This document shows, piece after piece, positions 1-9,534 of a DNA stretch of 64,000 bases. The DNA is taken from NCBI GenBank assembly GCA_022385805.1, contig MU277706.1:213591-277590 (forward strand). The letters run 5' to 3'. The position numbers were made by a program, and so were the translations under genes. Under the pieces are notes generated by a model. It had not been told where the DNA came from, searched no databases, and saw nothing but the letters and a program-made list of their open reading frames with translations. This DNA is from Pilatotrama ljubarskyi (Eukaryota > Basidiomycota > Agaricomycetes > Polyporales > Polyporaceae). The stretch's first letter is position 1, and each line of letters begins with the position of its first letter.

Positions 1-696
1 GGAGACGTCTTCCAGTCCGCTCCGCTTAATTGTGAGGCTGCGCAAGCTCTCCGCGAGCCTATCCCATCCAAGCAACGTCCGCGGGTCGATATCTGTACAT
101 TCTAGGCTCTGGAGATTCTTGAAGGCATCCAGCGGTAAGGCGTTCTCGTTGGGAGGCTCGTTTGCTATTTCAGCAATGAGCTTCGGCTCTGGTTTGTGGA
201 TGGCGAGGGCGGGGACCTTAGTGAAGCTGCTGAAGATATACTTGAGCTCGTTATCCACGCTGGGTGGAGCGGGCCGACCCCACCACCCTGCGCCCAGCGA
301 AAGGCGAGAGACAGCAGAAAGGGAAGAGCGGATGGAAACGAAGGATAGCGCGTCCGACTTGTCTCCGTTGTTCGGGATGTTGATGTAATTCATCGGCCGC
401 GCGGGGTTGTCGACTCTGATATCGAGGGAGCCGACATCGAGCCCTAACGCCTCCATGCGCATGAGCAAGTAGAAGAGATGGTGCGTGTCGAACGAGAGCA
501 CTACCGGCTTCGCGTTCGCGACCGCAGAGGCGTCGGAGGAGAACCAGGTGGCGGGGTTGAAGACGGACACCTCCGATGACTGAGCAGCCTTGGTCCGTCT
601 CCTGCGCACTGGGACCGCCGCGGCGAGCCCCGCTTCGTGCGTGCGGATGAACTCGGCGGTGCGCCTGATGTACTCGTCGCCCGCTTCGTGTTCCAT
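1..696 (-). CDS. Leucine-rich-repeat-like protein, 5' part (runs off window)
   Basis: Reading from an ATG at 696, 232 codons stay open on the minus strand to base 1 with no stop and no intron needed, so only the N-terminal part is in view. The last 50 residues look like leucine-rich repeats, with segments such as FKNLQSLECTDIDP and LAESLRSLTIKRSGLED, where leucines are spaced as in LRR beta-strands. The first 45 residues are charged, with a basic patch VRRRRTK near residue 37. The start is supported by a TATA-like box about 80 bp upstream and by the divergent RAD23 gene. Proteins with a leading globular part followed by LRRs of this kind exist in fungi, and the repeats recall STK11IP or nischarin-type LRRs, but that assignment is a guess. 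Function is unknown. The LRR reading is fairly safe and the family name is not. Confidence 0.6.
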   Translation of the reverse strand, partial: MEHEAGDEYIRRTAEFIRTHEAGLAAAVPVRRRRTKAAQSSEVSVFNPATWFSSDASAVANAKPVVLSFDTHHLFYLLMRMEALGLDVGSLDIRVDNPARPMNYINIPNNGDKSDALSFVSIRSSLSAVSRLSLGAGWWGRPAPPSVDNELKYIFSSFTKVPALAIHKPEPKLIAEIANEPPNENALPLDAFKNLQSLECTDIDPRTLLGWDRLAESLRSLTIKRSGLEDVS

Positions 697-774
697 GTCG
701 TGTGTGGTAGTCGGTGCAGGTGGGGGTCGTTGTGCAACGTGCGGAATGTCCGAGAGATGCGAGGCCTGGCTAGC

Positions 775-784
775 TTATTTATAT
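775..784 (-). promoter_or_regulatory. TATA-like box of the LRR gene
   Basis: The minus strand reads ATATAAATAA here, 79 bases upstream of the ATG at 696. Spacing and sequence fit a core promoter TATA element; the transcription start would fall near 745-755. No other evidence. Confidence 0.5.
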
Positions 785-1127
785 GGCAGCATTGGCGAGT
801 GCAGGATCGCGACCCCAAGTACCGCGCTATACAGGTACAGAATCGCTATATGAGATGTATCCTCGCTATTTACGCGCTGCTGGCACACACCTGGTAGGTC
901 CCCACGGGTGCTGCAAGCGACTGTGAAGCGGACGTCGAGGAGAGCACGATGCGGTCGAGAGCAAGAGGCGTTACCGGCGGGCGCCCCGCACCGGCCGGGC
1001 ACACGGCGCAGAGGCTGGAGCACAAGCGCCGGTCGCGTCGCACGTGCTCGGGACGCGTCAGTGCGCATCCACTTTGCTTTGGCGCCCGCTATACCTTGAC
1101 TTCTATCACTCATCAGCCTCGCCCAGC

Positions 1128-2578
1128 ATGAAAATCACCATAAAGACTCTCCAGCAGAAGGTCTTCCACGTACGTTTTTGGTTTCTACCTGTCTGCTTTG
1201 CCTCTGCTTACGCTGGTGGATCGGTGTAGATCGACGCTGAGCCGTCCGATACTGTCGCGGACCTCAAGAAGAAGATCCAGGAGAACCAGGGACATGCGGT
1301 TGAGAGCCAGAAGCTGATCTACTCTGGTGAGTTTTTGTCTATATTGTACGGTACAGACAGCTTGACCTTGGGTACAGGCAAGGTTTTGCCTGACTCCAAG
1401 ACCGTCGAATCATGTGAGATCAAGGAGAAGGACTTTTTGGTGCTCATGGTCTCGAAGGTGTGTCCTGCCGAGCTTATAAGCTTCTACTGGCAATTCACAC
1501 CAGGAATGTAGCCCAAGCCCACCCCTGCTGCCGCCGCCTCAACAAGCGCGACGCCTGCGACAAGCACCGCGCCACCAGCAGCAGCTGCTCCTGCCGCTGA
1601 GACCCCCGCTGCCGCCCCCGCCCCCGCTGCTGCCCCCGCCTCCGCTCCCCAACCCCCCAACGCACCCATCTTGTCTCCTGCACAGGCCGCCCCCGTCCAG
1701 GCACCCGCGCTGGGCGACGGCTTCCTCACCGGCGAGGCCCTCCAGTCGACGATCCAGAACATGATCGAGATGGGCTTCGAGCGGGAACAGGTGATGCGCG
1801 CACTCCGAGCGTCGTTCAACAACCCCGAGCGTGCTGTCGAATACCTCTTCAACGTATGTTCTCACTCTTCATGCCGTCTGCTGGGCTGCTGACAAATCCG
1901 CCACTTGTAGGGTATCCCTGCGCACTTGGACCAACCCGCGCCTGCTGCAGCGCAGGCCGCACCTGCAGCGGAGGCAACCGCCCCCGCCGCACAACCTGCC
2001 GCCGCCGCTCAGCCCGCGCAACCCGCTCAGCCTGCACAGCCGCAAAACCTCTTCCAGCTAGCTCAGCAGCAACAGCAGCAGCAGCAGCCCGGGGGTGGCC
2101 AAGGCCTGGGCGGACTCGGTGGACTTGGCGGCGCGGGCGGAGGAGCGGCGCTCGCTGCGCTCGCGAATCACCCGCAGATCCAGCACCTGCGTGAGCTCAT
2201 GGCGCAGAACCCTGCGCTCATCCAGCCGGTGATCCAGGAGCTCGCGGCGCAGAACCCTCAGTTGGCTCAGCTGTTTGCGCAGCACCCCGAAGCGCTGGCG
2301 CAGATTCTGGGCGGGGAGGAAGGTGATGAGGAGGGCGGGATCCCGCCGGGGGCGCAGGTCATCCAGGTTACAGAGGAGGAGCGCGCTGCGATCGAGCGGG
2401 TACGTCCATTCTATCATCGCAGGAGGTGACTGTGTGGCTGATTGGGTTGTGCGTGCGTCGACAGTTGGAGGCACTGGGTTTCCCGAGGCAAGCGGTGATC
2501 GAGGCGTACTTCGCGTGCGACAAGAACGAGGAGATGGCCGCGAATTACCTCTTTGACAGCAATTTCGAAGACTCGTAA
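1128..2578 (+). CDS. RAD23: UV excision repair / proteasome shuttle protein RAD23
   Basis: RAD23 binds XPC/Rad4 in nucleotide excision repair and carries ubiquitinated proteins to the proteasome. Six exons fit: 1128-1169, 1230-1326, 1378-1457, 1512-1853, 1911-2399 and 2465-2578, giving 387 residues with every join in frame. Domains in order: ubiquitin-like domain (residues 1-73, starting [13 protein letters not shown]), a Pro/Ala linker, UBA1 (about 147-190, with [11 protein letters not shown]), a second linker of Ala/Pro/Gln runs including seven glutamines, the XPC-binding domain (about 267-322, with [14 protein letters not shown]), and UBA2 at the very end (about 343-385). This is the complete family architecture and usual length. 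The ATG opens the ubiquitin-like fold directly, which fixes the start. The gene is divergent from the LRR gene. Only low-complexity linker length is likely to vary. Confidence 0.96.
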
Positions 2579-3115
2579 GGCGCGAGCGCTTCCGAGCGTA
2601 TCGTTTTCGATGGGCCGTCGGATCTGCGTTCCGTTCCGTACACACGCGCGTTTGGGGTAAGAGGGAGGATTCGTTGTGTGCATATCCTGAGTACTGCAGA
2701 TGTCCAGATGTCTATGTAGCTATTCCGTGTGTCCTTCCGTGTACCATGCCTTGCCCTACAGCAGATGACCCCTGGCGATGTAACTATTTTCCGAGAATTT
2801 CCTTGGTCTCCAACTGTTGTCCGATATGAGGGAAGACGAGCTGGCCATGAACGCCTTTGGTCTGATGCCCAGCAGGGTGATGCAATGTGTGTGCATTAGA
2901 CAATGTGTGCGGAGAACAGATCTTGGTAGCGACATAGCAAGGAGACAGTGAGTGAGCGGTGATAGTACATGTTTCGCGATCGCGAACAACAACAGCAAAA
3001 TTAGATCTCGTTCCGTACAGTTCCTTTTTGGTCCCGTCTTCGTCTGCATACGGATACGAAAGACGGTTGCAGCTGCCAGTCACGCCGTATGAGAACTCGC
3101 GATCGCTAGCGGCTG
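2579..3115. other. Intergenic, convergent 3' ends
   Basis: This lies between the stop of RAD23 and the stop of the HNH gene. It should hold both 3' untranslated regions. Open frames here are short and show no family motif. I see no gene. Confidence 0.6.
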
Positions 3116-4518
3116 CTACGACTCGGCCTTGGAGAGGGCCAACGAGCGGTATATGGCGATGTTGATGAGGTTCGCGCTGCTCCCGTCCGCGGCGAGGAGC
3201 GCGACCTCCTCGAGGTCGTCGAGCACGTCCTTGAGCTCCTCCGCGCGGGCGGACGCCCAGAGCACGCGGCAGATCGCGCAGTGCAGCGCGAGGTACGCTG
3301 GACTGGGCCCGGGGGAGGCGGAGGAGGTGGGGAGCTTGATGATTTTGGGGAGGCCGAGTCGGGGGGCGACTTTGCCCCAGGTTCGGACGTGGTAGGTGTG
3401 TGGGGTGTCCTAGGAAGGCATGATATGCGAGAAGGGTCAGCGGGTTGTGGTAAAAAGAGAAAGGAGGGCGAGGCTGACCGGGATGGGCTCGAGCGCGACC
3501 TGGAGCTCTGTGAAGTACCGGTGTACGCTAAATGTCATAGGAGCAAGACAGATCACGCATCAGCTCAACTGACCGTTCCCAGCGCCAGGCAAGAGGAAGA
3601 GGAAGGAGGTCTCGGGACGTACGTAGCTGAGAGGGTGATGACGTTGTCCAGGGAGTTGATGCCGCCGTGCATGAGCGCGCCGAGATCCGTGCCGCCGAAA
3701 CACTCGAGCGCGGACCAGATGGCGGGAAGGTGGCCGGAGACGGTGCTGGCTCCCGAGGTGCTGTCACGTAGGGAGAACGGGATGATGTGCGCGACGCGGG
3801 TCACTTCGAGGCCGCTGCTCGGCATGGGGAATGTGGCGCTGGGTGGTTAGGTGAGCATCACAAGACAGACGGTAGAATGATGGGTTGTGCGGTATGGCCC
3901 ATATACCTGAGGGCCACAGGGTACGATGCTCGTGCAGAGCTCTACTCACCCGTTTGCGATGCTCTCAGGGTCGAGTTTCCCTGAGATCACGCACCTACGT
4001 CTATCCCTTTCGGACGCCTATACGAGAAATGTGAGCTAGCGGCACACACGGACGAGTGAAATGTGTGCGAACGAGTTCTATGACGCTCTTGAGGTCATTG
4101 ATCGCTTCCGCCTCGTCGGGGGAGCGGACGTTCCCGCCCGAGCTGAGGCCGCTGTGGGATAACCTGCTCCTCGGTTCTGGGGTCTTTCCGCCTGTCACAC
4201 GCACTGAAGTACGGGTCATGTCAGAGGCAGAAGTATAGATAGGAGACTCGGGAGTGGTGACGGCGATGCAGTACCTGGGAGGATGACATTGCGCCAGAAA
4301 TAGTCTGCGACCTGGCTGAGGCAGCGGGAGTCGCCCTCTGCCTTGTAGGAGTCGCCGCACTGGATGATCTTGTGGGCGATGTTTGCCCTGCCCTTGTCGT
4401 TAGGGGCGTATTCAAGGAGTGCGAGAAGGAGGGCCTGGTCGCGTGGGTGGGCGTGCTGGCGGACGACGGCGGCAGCGCGGGCGGCGGGGGACTCGGGAGG
4501 GGCGGTGAGGGCGGGCAT
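3116..4518 (-). CDS. HNH-nuclease-domain protein (HNH_2-like)
   Basis: Six exons on the minus strand (4518-4275, 4203-4048, 3980-3950, 3838-3623, 3527-3479, 3409-3116) join in frame to 329 residues. Residues about 140-235 fit the fungal HNH_2 pattern: His161 in VAHIIPFS, then W, L and FGG, then Asn205/Asn209 in INSLDNVITLS, then His218 in TVHRYF. These are the expected H-N-H metal and catalytic positions. The N-terminal 130 residues are mostly helical and charged, with no domain I know; the C-terminal 90 residues are helical. Proteins of this type are numerous in agaricomycetes and their roles are unknown; nuclease activity is inferred only from the motif. The gene shares a 309 bp divergent promoter region with the TPP1-like gene. 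Exon 3 (31 nt) has alternative donors upstream of it; the one chosen gives the only stop-free, motif-preserving frame. Confidence 0.78.
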
Positions 4519-4827
4519 CGTGAGGTAGTGTGTGTAGGAGGGGAAAGGCGGATGGCGGGAGGATGTCAGGGAGACATGGATATGACGGAGTGGGAGAGCG
4601 CGGACTGCTTATTCCAGCCACCACGGCCGCATCACAGGGGTTCCCTGCCGCAGACCCCTCTGCAGCGCTCCCCACGTGGCACAGTCGCGTCGCGTAACGC
4701 GTCTGTCACGACACCCGCGTCACGTGGCTCCACTGTGCGCGTCGTTCGCGGATCCTCGTCTTCGGTGCCTCGTGCTTGCCCTTCTGCTGCTGCTTGTCCG
4801 CGAGTTCATCACTGATGCATTGAGACT
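4519..4827. promoter_or_regulatory. Shared divergent promoter region, HNH gene / TPP1-like gene
   Basis: Only 309 bases separate the two start codons, so both genes must draw on the same region. It is GC-rich, with several CACGT/ACGTG and CGCGTCACG stretches around 4670-4735. I see no clear TATA box. Confidence 0.4.
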
Positions 4828-7800
4828 ATGGCCGAGTCGATACGCTCTCCCTGGATTCTCGACTATCTCGTCTCAGTCGCTGAGCAATATGGAGGCAATC
4901 TCGTCGCAGTGCCCAGGTCGGAGAAGCCATGGAGGGCACAGCTGGTCAAGGTACATCGCCATCGCAAGTGCACATATCTTGCATGGCCACAGACACTTAC
5001 ACCGTGACTATGACCCTCAGTTCCTCACCTTCGGACCGCCAGGCAGCACAGACCCATGCGTCATATGGGCGGACGTATCAGACAAGAAGTACATCATCCA
5101 TGCTCGCCTCAGCATAGATGCCATCGAGCGATATTCCAAGTGCGCGCTCTCTTCTCAGTATCCATGGCTCCGCTGAACTCTCTCCAGGGATCCGAGGCAC
5201 GCCGGACGATCCATCACCTCGCACAAGTCCGCCTTGGTCCGCCTCAACAAGGTGCGCCCCGCATTCGGGCGCGTTGCGCGGCGCGAAGCCGGGGGAGGCA
5301 TGACCGACCAAACACGGCTGTTCCTGGACGTGGACGAGATCGACGTCCTCGGCTCTTTCGGAGAAGCGACTTGGGGTGCGCCCGTGGACATCGCTCAGGA
5401 CCCTGACATCTGGGAATGGATGCTGGGGCTGCAGCAGGGAGGGGGTGGCGGGTAAGTTCTGGGCGCTGTGCCACGCGTTCTGGTTCATTGACTTGTAGAT
5501 GCGTGCGTGAAGCAATGTCCTCAAGTTGAGGCAGGAACGCGCCTTGGCACAAGCCGCAGAACAAGCCGAGCGACTCAAGGCTGCTGCGAACGAACCCCAA
5601 CAACAGCCAACCCTCGACTCGATGCACCTCAAAGTTCGTGTGGCTAGGAGGTCCGCCGCCCATCGACCAAGACCATCGACCGATGGATTAGCGCCACGAC
5701 CGATCGCGAGTAAAGAAGCCGTTCGTCGGGCGAGTTGGAAGGTCAGGCTCGACCTCGCTTGAAGATTCGCTGCCTGATCCTCACGAGAACGCGCATATAG
5801 CGACTGCACACCAACATGATGAAGTACTTTCGCCCTCCGGACGATGTTTTCGAGCAGCTCATGTTGCTCTGCGGTAAGACACGTTGGACTTGCATCATGC
5901 GTGCCGTACTTACAGTATATACTAGGCGTACCTGAGAAGAGGACGTCAGAGCCGGCAAGAGCTCCGTCGCCATTGCGGCGGGTCCCTCGCTCGAGATCAG
6001 GTGGGAGTACACTCATTCTGAACTCTATATTTTGCTCATTCGAACATATGACTTAGGTTCACCCGCGAGCGGACAACGGTCCACGAGATCAGCGTCTGCT
6101 TCCCCTCAGAGGACGCCCTCACCATCACGGACGAACCTCAGCTCCCCAGCCCACACTCCCTCACATTGGTCGCCCTCAGAAAGGGGCACTCCGCGAGTCG
6201 AGGGTGCCTCAGACAGCGGGTCGTCTTCGGAAACAGAAGAGGAAGTGGACTGCGATATTTCAGATGCTGACGACGCCTTCATGGACTCGGCGCATTCCCC
6301 TACCCCCCAGAGGCCATCCAGAGTGGGCAGTCCAGAGGCGCCTATGGACGTCGAAGACCCCAGCCCCGAAGACTCTAAGCCCTCATCCGGCCACTCAGTG
6401 CCGATGCCTCCCCCAGCCCAACCGCGCCCACCAGCCCCGCCCCCATCCTCAATGCAATCCATCCCGTACGCAACCTCACCTCCGCGCGTCTCCTCTCCTC
6501 TTGCGCATGACCCCAACCCGCCATCCAAACACCGTCCCTCCCGCTCCCGCTCCTCCAACCACGACGCAGACGCCCTCCCACCCTCGAGCTTCCCCGCCTC
6601 CACATACCCGTACCCGCTCCCGCCCTCTCCCACCTCTTCCCCCCGACACGCGGCCGCCGCCCCCACCCCCATGACGCCAGCCAACCCGCCAGGGTATCCG
6701 AAGCCGATGATGATCCCGCAGGTGCGGAGGGTGCCGTGGCCGCAGTGCAACCCGCTCAGGCGCGACCCGGACGCGAGCGGGGACGGACGGGTGCTGGTCG
6801 AGAACTCGGACACGGCGAGTCCGGGAAGTCAGAGGATTGAGCGGAGTCAGAGTCAGAGCCAGAGCCAGAGTCAGAGTCAGGGTGGGTCGAGCGGGAGAAG
6901 TCAGTCGGCCGGGGAAGCTTCTCAGAGCCAGGAGCAAGCGCAATCTCACAGTCAGGCAGGGTCGCACTCGCACTCGCAGCAGCGGCCTTCGCAGTTGCGG
7001 AACGAGCTCGAGTTCTCTGCGGACTCCGAGAACCAGGCGTCCGCAGCCCAAGATGCGACCGAGGACGAGACGCGACCAGAACGCACGGTGGAGTCGCAGG
7101 AGTCGCAAGAGCAGCCATGTGGGCGGTCCCAGCAGAGCCTCTCGTACAAGGGCGATTCGCAGAGCCAGGAAAACCAAGCGAACGCGCAGGGCGGGGCTCC
7201 TAGTGGACCCCCGCAGGACACTGGGATCGACGCGCCATTACCGGCGCCGGCTACATCTGCTCTTCAGGAGGACGCTGGCGAAGGAGACGCATCTCGGCAG
7301 GTACCAGGCCAAGACGACGCGACACCGTCACAACAGGTTGAGGACGATCCCGCTATGGCCGCCGAACTTGTAGACGAAGGTGAAGCCGAGTCCGACCGTG
7401 CCTCTCCCATGGACGTCGACCAAGAGGCTCCACCAAGATCCGCACCGGGCTGGGCTGCGATCGCCGCCGAGGACGGCTCGGAGGACAGCTCGACAGAGGT
7501 CGACGAGCTGCTTTCCGATCCTCTCGCCGCTTCTGCCGCCGCTTCTACCGCCCAAGTGACCGGCGAGAAAGGCGAGAAAAGTGGAATGAGGAAGAAGGCA
7601 CGCTTAGAGCCGGACGACGAGCGGACGGCGGCGATGGTCGAGGAGTATATGGCCAAGGTCCAGAGAGTGCTCAAGAGCCGTCATCAGGGTACCGAAGTAG
7701 AAGAGGAACCTGCGGGGCGGGAGGAAGGCCAGGCCTCCGCTGAGGCTGGGGCGTCCACCGGCGAGCAGGAAAAGAAGAGGCGGAAGACGACGCGCCCTGG

Positions 7801-8785
7801 ACGTGAGCGTGGCGACGAGCGCGAGGAACGACCTGAGATGGTCGCGCACGATCCTACGGTCTGGGCAGCGCCGAGCTTTATGCGAAAGCAACAGGTCGCG
7901 CAAACGCGTCCCGAACCAGCAAAGGAAAGAGTGAAGGTGGAGCAACCGTCACCGGCTGAGCCACCGCAAGTATCTGCACAGCCTGGGGGCAAGAAACGCC
8001 CTGCTAGCCCGTCGATGCTCTCGCCGAGCCGTGGAGAGTCTCCAACGAAAAGGCGCAAAACGTCCGTCGCTGCCCTATCCCCACCTGCTCCTATACCTGC
8101 AGTCCCTCCTTCCGGCAAGCATAAGGAGTCTACACGCCGCACCGCACCTACTGCTGCTCCAGAGCCCCCACGACAGAGGCGCGACTCCACCGCGTCGTCC
8201 CGATCCGCGGCGCGCTCAAGCACCGCCGTAGAACGGTCCACTCGAGCTGGCGACGGTCCCACGGAAGCCGCAGTGGGGAGCTCTCGCGCAGTGAAGTATG
8301 TGGACTTGCGCGCTGCGTCGCGGTCATCTTCGCGGGCATCTTTGCGGACGCCGCGCGTGCAGGAGGGAACCTCGCGCGCAGTGCAAGGTGCGCGTCATGC
8401 AGAGGGACGACCCTCGACAGCAGCGGCGAAGGGGAAGGCTGTCACTCGTGAGGTCAAGCCAGGCAATACCGCGTCTGGTTCAACTCTGCCCAGGAGCGCG
8501 TCGTCGGCCAGTCTCCCTCCTACATCTAAAGTTTCGGCTTCTAGCGCAGTGGCTTCGAGCTCGAAGTTTGCGGACAAGCCGTCAAAGAACACCCGTACAT
8601 TCTCTGCCGGAACCTCTCGAGCAGGTCCGTCAGCCTCTTCCAACCCACCGCTGCTAGGAGGATACAGAGTGTCACTGGAGCAGACGCGTACCCCGGACGG
8701 GCCGCCTTTGCTCACCTGGAGAGAGCTCCTGGGTATCCTGTTGGAGACGGGCCGGGTGCGGCACAAGATGCAAGCAAAGCAGTAG
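4828..8785 (+). CDS. TPP1/Est3-like (shelterin) protein with SQ-rich disordered region
   Basis: Seven exons: 4828-4950, 5021-5139, 5188-5451, 5513-5741, 5801-5873, 5926-6000 and 6057-8785, all in frame, 1203 residues. The first 170 residues fit the OB-fold domain of TPP1/ACD/Est3: PWILDYLVSVAEQYGGN, IWADVSDKKYIIHARLS, a conserved lysine/arginine middle, then DVDEIDVLGSFGEATWGAP. This family recruits telomerase at telomeres. Residues about 245-280 hold a second short conserved block (TNMMKYFRPPDDVFEQLM). The remaining 900 residues are disordered, rich in Ser, Pro, Glu and basic nuclear-localisation-like clusters (KKRRKTTRPGR, KRRKTSV), and include about 18 SQ dipeptides at residues 552-665. 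The last 45 residues (VSLEQTRTPDGPPLLTWRELL) look conserved and may bind a partner. The intron 5452-5512 uses a GAAG acceptor; the nearer TAG puts a stop in frame. The family call rests on pattern memory only. Confidence 0.68.
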
Positions 8786-9163
8786 GAGAGGGCGGTAGTC
8801 TATTTCGTTCTTCCTCGTTCGTTGTCGTTTCCGATCGTGTCTCTCGCTGCGTCACTCTTGCTGATGAATAACTTTATGTGTAGTATTCTTCGTCGCTGTC
8901 ATCACGCTGTTTTTGGTCTGATTGCGCCCCGTACGACGGAGGCGTTTGGGCGACAAGTCATCGATTGAAGACGGACGAAGAGTAGTACATGAGGTACGAT
9001 ATGGGACTGTCTTGGGTATGATGTTCCCGGGAGCCTTGTCGCCACGACGAGACAGCAATGGCCTCTGCGACTGTGCAACTACGGTGGCTCAGGAGGGACC
9101 GCTCCGGAACCTCTACCGTGTGCTTTTCATCCGCATCCTGCGTCGCGATTTGAGAAGCGCACA
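8786..9163. other. Intergenic, 3' flank of the TPP1-like gene
   Basis: 378 bases following the TPP1-like stop. Short open frames only. No motif seen. Confidence 0.5.
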
Positions 9164-9337
9164 TCAGATGCGCAGAGTACAGCGCACAGCCCCTATGGTT
9201 CTCCATAGTATTGGTATGTTGTAAAGCATCCACCCCCACGCGCGAATCCCCGGTGAGAGAGGCGGCACCGCATACTTCTTCCAACGCAAGCGGTCCTCCG
9301 AGTTCAGCTTGTTCCACCATGTATCAGCGAATTAAAA
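9164..9337 (-). pseudogene. Truncated duplicate of the neighbouring kinase-like gene's 3' end
   Basis: The minus strand encodes FADTWWNKLNSEDRLRW followed by YAVPPLSPG and ends in CTLRI plus stop. The intact gene just upstream in transcription (9535-11290) ends with FYHDWWDKLNPDDRQRW, YAVPPRSWA and NILRI plus stop. About 55 codons align without a gap across the C-terminal tail. Upstream of position 9337 the similarity stops abruptly at a small hairpin, and no kinase domain precedes it. This is therefore a left-over tail of a tandem duplicate, not a working gene. It may still serve as 3' sequence for read-through transcripts of the intact gene. Confidence 0.75.
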
Positions 9338-9338
9338 A

Positions 9339-9361
9339 GTGGGTCCAGGCAGAGGACCCAC
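9339..9361. repeat. Perfect hairpin, 8 bp stem
   Basis: GTGGGTCC, a 7-base loop AGGCAGA, then GGACCCAC. It sits exactly where homology of the adjoining pseudogene fragment begins, which could mark a rearrangement breakpoint. It could also be a chance hairpin. Confidence 0.5.
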
Positions 9362-9534
9362 CTCCCGTGCACACTAGCTGCTAACATATTGATAGCAACG
9401 TAAAAGCTCGGGAGATGGCAGAGGGAGCTGAGGTGTAAGAGATTACATCGTAGAGAAGCTGCGTCGAGAACTCCTGGCGACGTCCCACGGGCTGCCCTGA
9501 GATATGCACTTGAAATAGCTATTCTATAACAACA

